A stretch of 64,000 nucleotides of DNA from Desulfosarcina alkanivorans (lineage in GTDB: Bacteria; Desulfobacterota; Desulfobacteria; Desulfobacterales; Desulfosarcinaceae): contig NZ_AP021874.1 in the NCBI RefSeq assembly GCF_009688945.1, forward strand, positions 3,968,001-4,032,000, given 5' to 3'. Within the stretch, counting starts at the first letter, position 1; each line of letters opens with the position of its first letter. Of the stretch, positions 20,304 through 28,339 are shown in pieces. The notes below the pieces were generated by a model, which saw only the letters and a list, made by a program, of their open reading frames with translations, ran no database searches and had not been told where the DNA came from. The translations under genes and the position numbers were made by a program.

Positions 20304-21857
20304 ATGGGTATTGTGAAGGAAAAAATCAAGGATCTCAAGGCGCGGGAAGCCCGCATCCTTGAGATGGGCGGGGAAAAACTGGTTGCCAAGCACAAGGAAA
20401 AAGGCAAGCTGACCGCCCGTGAACGCATGGGAAAACTGTTCGACAAGGGAACGTTTCGGGAAATCGACATGTTCGTCCGGCACCGCTGCGTGAATTTCGG
20501 CATGGAGGATGTTGACATTCCTTCCGATGGCGTCGTTACCGGACACGGCCTCGTGGATGGCCGGCCGGTGTTCGCCTTTGCCCAGGACTTTACCGCCCGG
20601 GCGGGCAGCCTCGGCGAAATGCAGGCCAAGAAGATCTGCAAGGTCATGGACATGGCCCTGAAAGCCGGCGTCCCCTTTGTCGGCATCAACGACTCGGGCG
20701 GCGCCCGCATTCAGGAGGGGGTCGACGCCCTGTCCGGCTACGGCCAGATCTTTTATCGCAACTCGGTGGCCTCCGGCGTCATTCCACAGATCTCGGCCAT
20801 CATGGGGCCAACGGCCGGCGGTGCGGTCTATTCACCGGCCATGACCGATTATATCTTCATGGTCAAGAACACCAGCTACATGTTCATCACCGGTCCTGAG
20901 GTCATCAAATCGGTCACCGGAGAAGAGATCAACTTCGAGGACCTGGGCGGCGCCATGGCCCACAATGAAAAGAGCGGTGTGGCCCAGTTCGCCTGCGAAA
21001 GCGACGAAGACGCCATCAACCAGATCAAATGCCTGCTGGCTTATCTGCCGGCCAACAACATGGAAGAGCCGCCGGTGGTGGAGACGGGCGACGACCCCAC
21101 CCGAACCGACAAAGCGCTTAACACGATCATCCCGGACAGCCCCAACCAGTCCTACGACATGCGCGACGTGATCCGCGCCATCGTGGACAACGGGACCTTT
21201 TTCGAACCCCATCAGCACTTCGCCACCAATATCCTGACGGCCTTCGCCCGCCTCAACGGCCGCAGCATCGGCATCATCGCCAACCAGCCCATGGTCATGG
21301 CCGGGTGCCTGGACATCAACGCCTCGGACAAGGCCACCCGGTTCATCCGTTTCTGCGATGCCTTCAACATCCCGCTGCTCACCATCGCCGACGTCCCCGG
21401 CTACCTGCCCGGCAGCCAGCAGGAATGGGGCGGCATTATCCGCCACGGCGCCAAACTGCTGTGGTGTTACAGCGAAGCCACCGTGCCCAAGCTGCTGCTG
21501 GTCACCCGCAAGGACTACGGCGGATCCTATCTGGCCATGTGCTCCAAGGACCTGGGAGCCGATTTTGCCTTTGCCTGGCCCACCGCCGAAATCGCCGTCA
21601 TGGGTGCCGCCGGTGCCGCCAACATCATCCACCGCAAAGCGATCAAGGGCGCCGACGATCCCAAGGCCAAACGGGCCGAGAAGATCGCCGAATACGAGGA
21701 CCTGTTCTCCAATCCATACTGCGCCGCCCAGCGGGGCTACATCGATGCGGTTATCGAGCCGGCCGAGAGCCGGCCGCGGCTCATCGACGCCCTGGAAGTC
21801 ATGTGCAGCAAACGGGAACTGCGGCCACCGAAAAAGCACGGCAACATCCCCACGTAG
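20304..21857 (+). CDS. mmdA: Methylmalonyl-CoA carboxyltransferase 12S subunit (MmdA/PccB family)
   Basis: Carboxyltransferase subunit acting on propionyl-CoA/methylmalonyl-CoA, 517 residues with two crotonase-like halves. Visible: INDSGGARIQEGVDAL, the first oxyanion-hole region AIMGPTAGGAVYSPA, and in the second half DVPGYLPGSQQEWGGIIRHGAKLL and AVMGAAGAANIIHR. AAAGGAA precedes ATG 20304. An AT-rich upstream segment with TATAAT at 20216-20221 may hold a promoter within the operon. No biotin carboxylase or sodium-pump subunit gene is next to it, so with the 5S/1.3S gene downstream it most likely forms a transcarboxylase (propionyl-CoA plus oxaloacetate giving methylmalonyl-CoA plus pyruvate). 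Confidence 0.93.
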   Translation: MGIVKEKIKDLKAREARILEMGGEKLVAKHKEKGKLTARERMGKLFDKGTFREIDMFVRHRCVNFGMEDVDIPSDGVVTGHGLVDGRPVFAFAQDFTARAGSLGEMQAKKICKVMDMALKAGVPFVGINDSGGARIQEGVDALSGYGQIFYRNSVASGVIPQISAIMGPTAGGAVYSPAMTDYIFMVKNTSYMFITGPEVIKSVTGEEINFEDLGGAMAHNEKSGVAQFACESDEDAINQIKCLLAYLPANNMEEPPVVETGDDPTRTDKALNTIIPDSPNQSYDMRDVIRAIVDNGTFFEPHQHFATNILTAFARLNGRSIGIIANQPMVMAGCLDINASDKATRFIRFCDAFNIPLLTIADVPGYLPGSQQEWGGIIRHGAKLLWCYSEATVPKLLLVTRKDYGGSYLAMCSKDLGADFAFAWPTAEIAVMGAAGAANIIHRKAIKGADDPKAKRAEKIAEYEDLFSNPYCAAQRGYIDAVIEPAESRPRLIDALEVMCSKRELRPPKKHGNIPT

Positions 21858-21900
21858 CGGCCGACGTCAAACGCTAACCAACCCCTAAAAGGTGTGATAT

Positions 21901-22110
21901 ATGGACGCAAATGAGAAAAAGCTGGCCGCCGCCGTTGCCGCGGTATCGGCCTATATCCAGACCGAAGAGGAAGCGCTGGTCATGCCGCCGCCCAAGCGGC
22001 CCGAACCCCGCCGATTTGACCAGGGCAACCTGTGGAGCCTGTCCGGCAGGCAGGGCATGATGCAAATGCGCAACCTGATGCAGATGAAAACCTTTAACCG
22101 ATTGCGCTGA
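21901..22110 (+). CDS. Small transcarboxylase-associated protein (69 aa)
   Basis: Sits between the 12S and 5S/1.3S genes, 43 and 58 bases from them, in the same orientation. The N-terminal helix (EKKLAAAVAAVSAYIQTEEE) resembles the AAVAAVxAY segment found near the C-termini of small subunits of biotin-dependent decarboxylases (OadG/MmdD-like). A proline-rich stretch (MPPPKRPEPRR) and a basic tail follow. Unlike those membrane subunits it has no transmembrane helix. I infer a structural or assembly subunit of the transcarboxylase; the role is not established here. Confidence 0.75.
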   Translation: MDANEKKLAAAVAAVSAYIQTEEEALVMPPPKRPEPRRFDQGNLWSLSGRQGMMQMRNLMQMKTFNRLR

Positions 22111-22168
22111 GGCCGACCGGAACCGAACATGTTAACCCACTTCCAATTTTTAAGAGGAGACCCATACG

Positions 22169-24214
22169 ATGAGTGACCACGATCAAGTCAAAATGACCAG
22201 CATGAACTACGACGTGAACCGGCCGAAAGCGGAAAATCCGGTGAAGATCATGGATCTGAGCCTCCGCGACGGCCACCAGAGCCTGTTTGCCACCCGCGGC
22301 CGCACCGAGGACATGATCCCGGTGGCCGAACTGATGGACCAGGTGGGCTTCTGGGCCGTGGAGACCTGGGGGGGCGCCACCTTCGACACCATGCACCGCT
22401 TCCTCAACGAGGATCCCTGGGAACGGATCCGCACCCTGAAACGCTACTTCAAAAAGACCCCATTCTCCATGCTGCTGCGGGCCCAGAACCTGGTCGGCTA
22501 CCGCAACTACGCCGATGACGTGGCCAACGCCTTCATGGACCGCGCCTGCGAAAACGGCATGGACATCTTCCGCACCTTCGACGCCCTCAACGACTACCGC
22601 AATTTCGAGACCGTGGTGCCCAAAATCAAGGAGTACGGCCGGCACTTCCAGGGCTGCATCTGCTACACGCTGACCGAACCGCGTCTGGGCGGCGAGGTCT
22701 ACAATCTGGATTACTATGTGAACAAGGCCAAGGACCTGGATGCCATGGGCGCCGACTCCATCTGTATCAAGGATATGGCCGGTCTCATCGCCCCCTACGA
22801 TGCCTATGCCGTGGTCAAGGCCATCAAGGAGGCGGTCAAGCTGCCCGTCCACCTGCACAGCCACTTCACTTCCGGCATGTCTCCGCTGAGCCACCTCAAG
22901 GCCATCGAGGCGGGTGTGGACATCATCGACACCGTCATGACGCCTTACGCCTATCGCACCTCCCACGCCGCCGTGGAGCCGCTGGTGATGAGCCTTTTGG
23001 GAACCAGCCGCGACACGGGCTTCGACATCCACCTGCTGGCCCGGATCAACGAGATCTTCGAAAAAGAAGTCATGCCCAAGTACAAACACCTGCTGGACGA
23101 TTCCAAGATGTCCATCATCGACATCAACGTGCTGCTCCATCAGACCCCCGGCGGCATGCTCTCCAACCTGGTCAACCAGCTGCGCGACATGGACGCCCTG
23201 GACAAGATCGACGAGGTGTACAAGGAACTGCCGCGGGTCCGCAAAGACCTGGGCCAGATTCCGCTGGTCACGCCCACCAGCCAGATCGTGGGCATCCAGA
23301 CGGTCAACAACGTGCTCTTCGACACCCCGGAAGAGCGCTACAAGATGATCACCGGCCAGGTCAAGGACCTGTGCTACGGCCTCTACGGCAAGACCGCCGT
23401 GCCCATCAACGAAGAGGTTCAGAAAAAGGCCCTCAAGGGCTACGAACGGGGCGAAGAGCCGATCACCTGCCGGCCCGCCGAAGTGCTCGAACCGGAACTG
23501 GAGAAGGCCAAGGAAGAGATCGGCGACCTGGCCGTGGATAAGGACGACCTGGTGCTTTACGCCATCTACCCGGTCACCGGAAAGAAGTTCCTGCAGTGGA
23601 AGTACGGCAAGGAAGAGCCGCCCGCATCAGTCAAACCCATCACCATGGATGAGGTCCGGAAGAAGGACGAGCTGATTAAAAAAGCCAAGGCCGGCGAACT
23701 GGTTGAGAAGAAGAAGGGCGCTCCGGCCAAGGGTGAGAACACACGCACCTTCAATGTGTTCGTGGACAACGAGTACTTTGAAGTGGGTGTGGACGAAGTC
23801 GGCGGCAGCCCGGTGCTGCAATACGCCCAGCAGATTCAGCTGTCCGGCGCCGTTCCGGCGGCCGCACCGCCCGCCCCTGCAGCTGCCCCTGCAGCTGCGC
23901 CCGCTGCCGCACCGGCCGCACCGGCCGCAGCTGCGCCGGCAGCCGCGCCCGAGAAGAAAGCCGAAGCCGCGCCCGCTGCCCCTGCGGCGGCAGACGCCGC
24001 CGGCACCCCCCTGCCCGCCCCCATGCCCGGCATGATCGTCAAGTACGAGAAAAAAGTGGGCGACGCGGTCAACGAAGGGGAGACCCTGGTGATCCTGGAA
24101 GCCATGAAGATGGAAAACGCCCTGGCCGCGCCGGCCAGCGGAACGGTCAAAGCGATCAACTACGGATCGGGAGACTCGGTGGCCAAGGGAGATGTGCTCT
24201 GCGTGGTCGGTTAA
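22169..24214 (+). CDS. Transcarboxylase 5S subunit fused to biotin carrier (1.3S) domain
   Basis: 681 residues. The N-terminal part (about 1-480) is a pyruvate/oxaloacetate carboxyltransferase TIM barrel: MDLSLRDGHQSLFATR with the metal-binding Asp, the carbamylated Lys in SICIKDMAGL, and metal ligands in HLHSHFTSG. A long Ala/Pro swinging linker (about 565-610) leads to a C-terminal biotinyl domain with the biotinylation site EAMKMEN and the typical LPAPMPGMI start. In the classical transcarboxylase these are separate subunits. Together with MmdA it would move a carboxyl group between oxaloacetate and propionyl-CoA without ATP. A stand-alone decarboxylase is less likely because no membrane subunit is nearby. 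Confidence 0.93.
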   Translation: MSDHDQVKMTSMNYDVNRPKAENPVKIMDLSLRDGHQSLFATRGRTEDMIPVAELMDQVGFWAVETWGGATFDTMHRFLNEDPWERIRTLKRYFKKTPFSMLLRAQNLVGYRNYADDVANAFMDRACENGMDIFRTFDALNDYRNFETVVPKIKEYGRHFQGCICYTLTEPRLGGEVYNLDYYVNKAKDLDAMGADSICIKDMAGLIAPYDAYAVVKAIKEAVKLPVHLHSHFTSGMSPLSHLKAIEAGVDIIDTVMTPYAYRTSHAAVEPLVMSLLGTSRDTGFDIHLLARINEIFEKEVMPKYKHLLDDSKMSIIDINVLLHQTPGGMLSNLVNQLRDMDALDKIDEVYKELPRVRKDLGQIPLVTPTSQIVGIQTVNNVLFDTPEERYKMITGQVKDLCYGLYGKTAVPINEEVQKKALKGYERGEEPITCRPAEVLEPELEKAKEEIGDLAVDKDDLVLYAIYPVTGKKFLQWKYGKEEPPASVKPITMDEVRKKDELIKKAKAGELVEKKKGAPAKGENTRTFNVFVDNEYFEVGVDEVGGSPVLQYAQQIQLSGAVPAAAPPAPAAAPAAAPAAAPAAPAAAAPAAAPEKKAEAAPAAPAAADAAGTPLPAPMPGMIVKYEKKVGDAVNEGETLVILEAMKMENALAAPASGTVKAINYGSGDSVAKGDVLCVVG

Positions 24215-24235
24215 GCCGGAAGTCATGTGACTGAA

Positions 24236-24379
24236 CAGTGTCCATCCAGAAATGGGGAATTTTGGCCGAGATCAAAGCAGGCGAAAAATTTTACCGCAGG
24301 CATCGTGTTGATATTCCGAGGATAAAATTTTGAGCATAGCGCTGATATCGGGAAAAGAACCATTTATGGATGGGCACTG
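24236..24379. repeat. 144-bp element with terminal inverted repeats (MITE-like)
   Basis: 20-base ends CAGTGTCCATCCAGAAATGG (24236-24255) and, inverted, the matching CAGTGCCCATCCATAAATGG (24360-24379), two differences. The interior is also partly palindromic (AAAATTTTA and TAAAATTTT near 24286 and 24323), so the whole element can fold into a long hairpin. It contains no gene and lies just beyond the transcarboxylase stop codon. No clear target duplication was seen. Confidence 0.7.
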
Positions 24380-24386
24380 AATAAAT

Positions 24387-24432
24387 GAGCATGGTCACCC
24401 GCCTGCGGCTCACGACCGTGCTCATCCTTTTT
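24387..24432 (+). terminator. Terminator of the mutase/transcarboxylase operon
   Basis: Stem GAGCATGGTC (24387-24396) pairing with GACCGTGCTC (24414-24423), nine of ten pairs plus a G-U, followed by ATCCTTTTTC. It separates the transcarboxylase gene from sucC, so sucCD probably has its own promoter in 24433-24610. Confidence 0.7.
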
Positions 24433-24610
24433 CAGCCGGATTTTTACGATCGATGAACCCAACGTTTCCTCCGTTACAGACTTCAAGATAATGTTTTTGG
24501 ACGGCGTTATCGGTCATCGCAGTATTCAGTCAGCTGACAGCTTCCTCCCTCTGGCCTTTCCAAAGACACTATCCGCAACCCTATCGAATTAAGGAGAAAG
24601 AGGCCCATCC

Positions 24611-25777
24611 ATGAAAATTCATGAATACCAAGCCAAAGAACTGTTCCGCAAGAACGGCGTGGCCGTTCCCGACGGTCAGGTCGCCTTTACCGTCGAAGAG
24701 GCCAAGGCGGCCGCTGAAAAACTGGGATCCTATCCGGTGGTGGTCAAGGCCCAGATCCACGCAGGAGGCCGCGGGTTGGGCGGCGGCGTGAAAGTGGCCA
24801 AGAACGAACAGGAATTCGACGACTACGCCGGCAGCATTCTGGGGATGAACCTGGTCACCAAGCAGACCGGTCCCGGCGGAAAACGGGTCAAAAAGCTGCT
24901 GGTCGAGCAGGGGCTCAACATCGCCAAGGAACTCTACCTCAGCATTCTGCCGGACCGCGCCACCGCCAAGATGATCATCATGGCTTCGGAAGCCGGCGGT
25001 ATGGACATCGAAGATGTGGCCGAGAAAACCCCGGAGAAGATCATCAAGGTGTATGTGGATCCCAACGTGGGCATCCAGGGCTACCACCTGCGGGCGGCGG
25101 CGTTCGGGCTCAACATGCCCAAAGCTTCCATGAAACCCTTCACCGTCCTGCTGAAGAACCTGTTTAACCTGGCCGTCAACTACGACTGCTCCCTGGTGGA
25201 GATCAACCCCCTGATCATCACCGCGGAAGACGATGTCATCGCCCTGGACGGCAAGATGGATTTCGACGACAACGCCCTCTACCGTCACCCGGACGTAAAA
25301 GAGTACCGCGATCTGGATGAAGAGGATCCCACCGAAGTGGAGGCCGGCAGCCACGGCCTGAACTACATCCATCTTGGCGAAGGCGGCAACGTGGGCAACA
25401 TGGTCAACGGCGCCGGACTGGCCATGGCCACCATGGACTGCATCAAGTACGCCGGCGGCAATCCGGTCAACTTCCTCGACGTGGGCGGCGGCGCCAGCGC
25501 CGAGCAGATCGAAAACGGCTTCCGCATCCTGCAGAGCGACGAAAACGTCAAGGCAATCCTGATCAATATCTTCGGCGGAATCCTGCGCTGCGACCGGCTG
25601 GCCAACGGCGTGGTCCAGGCCGCCGAGAAGGTGGGCCTGCGCGTGCCGGTGATCATCCGCATGGAAGGCACCAACCTGAAAGAGGGGCGCCAGATCCTGG
25701 CGGATTCGGGCCTGGACCTGATCAACGCCAAAGACCTCAAGGACGCAGCCGAGAAGTTGAAGGAAGCCATCCAGTAA
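24611..25777 (+). CDS. sucC: Succinyl-CoA synthetase, beta subunit
   Basis: 388 residues with an ATP-grasp fold: MKIHEYQAKELF start, VVKAQIHAGGRGLGGGVK nucleotide-binding loop, EINPLIITAEDDVIALDGKM metal-binding segment, and C-terminal FLDVGGGASAEQI and NIFGGILRCD that contact the active-site His of the alpha subunit. GGAGAAAGAGG lies upstream of ATG 24611. With SucD it makes ATP (or GTP) from succinyl-CoA, the energy-yielding step after the mutase. Confidence 0.96.
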   Translation: MKIHEYQAKELFRKNGVAVPDGQVAFTVEEAKAAAEKLGSYPVVVKAQIHAGGRGLGGGVKVAKNEQEFDDYAGSILGMNLVTKQTGPGGKRVKKLLVEQGLNIAKELYLSILPDRATAKMIIMASEAGGMDIEDVAEKTPEKIIKVYVDPNVGIQGYHLRAAAFGLNMPKASMKPFTVLLKNLFNLAVNYDCSLVEINPLIITAEDDVIALDGKMDFDDNALYRHPDVKEYRDLDEEDPTEVEAGSHGLNYIHLGEGGNVGNMVNGAGLAMATMDCIKYAGGNPVNFLDVGGGASAEQIENGFRILQSDENVKAILINIFGGILRCDRLANGVVQAAEKVGLRVPVIIRMEGTNLKEGRQILADSGLDLINAKDLKDAAEKLKEAIQ

Positions 25778-25804
25778 CTCCCACAAACAAGCGAGGAATG
25801 AATC

Positions 25805-26674
25805 GTGAGCATACTTGTCAATAAGGAAACGAAGTTGGTGGTGCAGGGTATTACTGGAAAGGAAGGCCAGTTCCATACCCGTGCATGCGTGGACTACGGT
25901 ACCCAGGTGGTGGCCGGCGTGACGCCCGGAAAGGGCGGCCAGAAGATGGACGACGTTCCCGTTTTCAATACGGTGTCCGATGCCGTCAGGATCGCCGGTG
26001 CCAATGCCAGCATGATTTTCGTGCCCCCGCCCTTTGCCGCTGACGCCATCATGGAAGCGGCCGATGCCGAAGTGCCCCTGATCGTCTGCATCACCGAGGG
26101 GATTCCGGTCATGGACATGATGCGGGTGAAAAACTACCTCAAGGACAAACCGGTGCGCCTCATCGGTCCCAACTGCCCCGGCATCATCACCCCCGGCGAA
26201 TGCAAAATCGGCATCATGCCCGCCGTCATTCACCAGCCCGGCAAAATCGGCGTGGTCTCCCGATCCGGCACCCTGACCTATGAAGCCGTCCACGCCCTGA
26301 CCACCACCGGCCTGGGCCAGACCACCTGTATCGGCATCGGCGGCGACCCGGTCAACGGGACCAACTTCATCGACTGCCTGGAGCGCTTCCAGGCCGACGA
26401 GGCCACCGAAGGCATCGTCATGATCGGCGAAATCGGCGGCGACGCGGAAGAAAATGCGGCCGACTACATCAAGGCCGAGGTCACCAAACCGGTTGTCGGT
26501 TTCATCGCCGGCCTGACCGCGCCTCCGGGACGGCGCATGGGCCATGCCGGCGCCATCATCAGCGGCAGCAGCGGCACCGGCCAGAGCAAGGTGGCGGCCA
26601 TGAAGGCCAACGGGATCCATGTGTGCGAGAACCTGGCGTATCTGAGCGATGTCTGCGCCGAAACCTTTAAATAG
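25805..26674 (+). CDS. sucD: Succinyl-CoA synthetase, alpha subunit
   Basis: 289 residues. CoA-binding N-terminus ([16 protein letters not shown]), [22 protein letters not shown], and the phosphorylated histidine in [13 protein letters not shown] near residue 245. It starts 27 bases after sucC and ends before a strong terminator. Confidence 0.97.
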   Translation: MSILVNKETKLVVQGITGKEGQFHTRACVDYGTQVVAGVTPGKGGQKMDDVPVFNTVSDAVRIAGANASMIFVPPPFAADAIMEAADAEVPLIVCITEGIPVMDMMRVKNYLKDKPVRLIGPNCPGIITPGECKIGIMPAVIHQPGKIGVVSRSGTLTYEAVHALTTTGLGQTTCIGIGGDPVNGTNFIDCLERFQADEATEGIVMIGEIGGDAEENAADYIKAEVTKPVVGFIAGLTAPPGRRMGHAGAIISGSSGTGQSKVAAMKANGIHVCENLAYLSDVCAETFK

Positions 26675-26713
26675 CCGGGATGGAAAGGGCATCTCTTACC
26701 CGATTTCTGTGTT

Positions 26714-26774
26714 GGGCGGCGGATCCGAATACTCGAAATATTCACAATATTCCTTCGGTTCGAATCCACCACCC
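26714..26774. repeat. Imperfect 61-bp hairpin downstream of sucD
   Basis: Outer arms GGGCGGCGGATCCGAA (26714-26729) and TTCGAATCCACCACCC (26759-26774) match at 13 of 16 positions, and the mismatches would be G-U pairs in a minus-strand RNA. The centre is AATATT-CAC-AATATT (26737-26751). It contains a tRNA-like GGTTCGAATCC by chance. Confidence 0.6.
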
Positions 26775-26833
26775 GCTTTGAACTCGGGCGAAATCTGCCA
26801 TTTCTGATTCCGATTGAATTGATCTTTTTCTAT

Positions 26834-26867
26834 ACGGACGGTCTTTGCAGGCCGTCCGTGGTTTTTT
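26834..26867 (+). terminator. Rho-independent terminator of sucCD
   Basis: Perfect stem ACGGACGG (26834-26841) with CCGTCCGT (26852-26859), followed by GG and six Ts. Confidence 0.92.
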
Positions 26868-26937
26868 GGCAGTTGATCTAATTTCGGCCAGATGGTAATT
26901 GATCTGCGTTGAAATTGAACACCCCAGACCCCGGCCC

Positions 26938-27052
26938 TATCCCCTCAATGGGAGAGGGAGACGACACGTGCGGTTTATCCCAATATTTTTACAACGGTCG
27001 TGCTGGCGTCCCCTCGCCCCCCGGGGGAGAGGGACAGGGTGAGGGGGAATAG
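26938..27052. repeat. GC-rich palindromic intergenic repeat
   Basis: Contains a strong hairpin at 27008-27035 (GTCCCCTC then a C-run pairing with a G-run then GAGGGAC) and a weaker related CCCCTC/GGGAGAGGGA copy at 26940-26958. Fragments such as GAGAGGGACAGGGTGAGGGG recur between genes of many bacteria. No gene is present; hypA begins 83 bases later. Confidence 0.55.
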
Positions 27053-27134
27053 AATGATGTGTTTCAAGGCAGGTTGGATCACCAAGCGCCGTTTTCAGGC
27101 ATCCGTTATCTAACCTCGGTCCTCGGAGAAAACC

Positions 27135-27488
27135 ATGCACGAAATGGGCATCGCCATGGAGATCGTGGACATCGCCAAAGCTTCGATCCCGGAAGATATG
27201 CAGGGCAGCAAGGTCCGCAAAGTCAACCTTCAGGTGGGCAAGCTGTCGGCCATCGTGACGGAAAGCCTGCGGTTCTGCTTTGATCTGGTGATCAAGGACA
27301 CGCCCCTGGAAGGGGCCGAACTGGCCGTAGAGGAAATGCCCGTGGTGGCCCGGTGCAGGGACTGCCAGACCCAGTGGACCGTCACGGAGCCGGTGTTTAC
27401 CTGCAAGAACTGCCAGAGCGGGGCCATCGACATTCTCTCGGGCCGCGAACTGGACATCAAGTCCATTGAAATCGAGGACAAGGATTGA
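27135..27488 (+). CDS. hypA: Hydrogenase nickel-insertion protein HypA
   Basis: 117 residues. The N-terminal Met-His-Glu (MHEMGIAMEIV) provides the nickel ligands. The zinc site is two CxxC pairs, CRDC and CKNC, near residues 74-96. Delivers nickel to [NiFe] hydrogenase together with HypB, whose gene begins two bases after the stop. Confidence 0.95.
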   Translation: MHEMGIAMEIVDIAKASIPEDMQGSKVRKVNLQVGKLSAIVTESLRFCFDLVIKDTPLEGAELAVEEMPVVARCRDCQTQWTVTEPVFTCKNCQSGAIDILSGRELDIKSIEIEDKD

Positions 27489-27490
27489 CC

Positions 27491-28282
27491 ATGTGGAATT
27501 TCGCCAATCGCATCACCCGACGCTATCATCACGATCATAAAAAACACGGTTCCCACGACCATCACCACCATCACGACCACGGACATGACGTTGAGTCCCG
27601 GAAATCGGGCACCCGTGAAATCAAGGTGGTCCGGCGGGTGCTGGACGCCAATGACATCATGGCGGACCGCATGCGGGCCGTCTTTAACGAAAAAAAGGTC
27701 TTCGTGCTCAACATGATGAGTTCGCCGGGCTCGGGCAAGACCACCACCTTGCAGAAAACCCTGGCCCGCATCATGCCGGAGCTGCGCTGCGCCGTGATCG
27801 TGGGCGATATCTGCACCACCCACGATGCCGACCGCCTGGCCCGGTCCGGTGCCCCGGTGATCCAGATCAACACCGATGAATTCGGCGGAGACTGCCACCT
27901 GGCGGCCCATGTGGTCGAAAGGGCCGTGGCCGGCCTGGACCTGGATGCCATCGACCTGCTGATCGTGGAGAACATCGGCAACCTGGTCTGCCCGGCCGAG
28001 TTCGATATCGGCGAGGACAAGCGTGTGGTGGTCCTCTCGGTCACCGAGGGCGAAGACAAGCCGGCCAAGTACCCCCTCATGTTCCGCGAGTGCGACGCCA
28101 CCCTGCTCAACAAGATCGACCTTTTGCCCTACCTGGATTTCGACATGGACCTGGCGCGCAAATCGATCGGCCAGATCCACCCGGGCATGCCCGTTTTCGA
28201 AATGTCCGCCAAAACCGAAGAAGGCTTTGACGAATGGATCGGGTGGCTGCAGGAGCAGGTAGATGCCAAGTTGAAAGGGTGA
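27491..28282 (+). CDS. hypB: Hydrogenase nickel-incorporation GTPase HypB
   Basis: 263 residues from ATG 27491. A His-rich N-terminal stretch (about residues 13-35) would store or buffer nickel. The G domain follows with SSPGSGKTTTLQ (Walker A), CxxTxxD-like region ICTTHDADRL and LLNKIDLLPY. Works with HypA in maturation of [NiFe] hydrogenases. The hydrogenase genes themselves are not in this window. Confidence 0.95.
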   Translation: MWNFANRITRRYHHDHKKHGSHDHHHHHDHGHDVESRKSGTREIKVVRRVLDANDIMADRMRAVFNEKKVFVLNMMSSPGSGKTTTLQKTLARIMPELRCAVIVGDICTTHDADRLARSGAPVIQINTDEFGGDCHLAAHVVERAVAGLDLDAIDLLIVENIGNLVCPAEFDIGEDKRVVVLSVTEGEDKPAKYPLMFRECDATLLNKIDLLPYLDFDMDLARKSIGQIHPGMPVFEMSAKTEEGFDEWIGWLQEQVDAKLKG

Positions 28283-28339
28283 TGTCGGTTTCGGTTGGAT
28301 TGATTGGATCGTCTGCCACGCATTGTCCTGTAGAAAGCC

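Noticed and set aside
26714..26774. GGTTCGAATCC looked like the T-loop of a tRNA gene.
   Set aside because: The expected T-stem, anticodon arm and acceptor stem do not pair on either strand; the match is part of a hairpin repeat.
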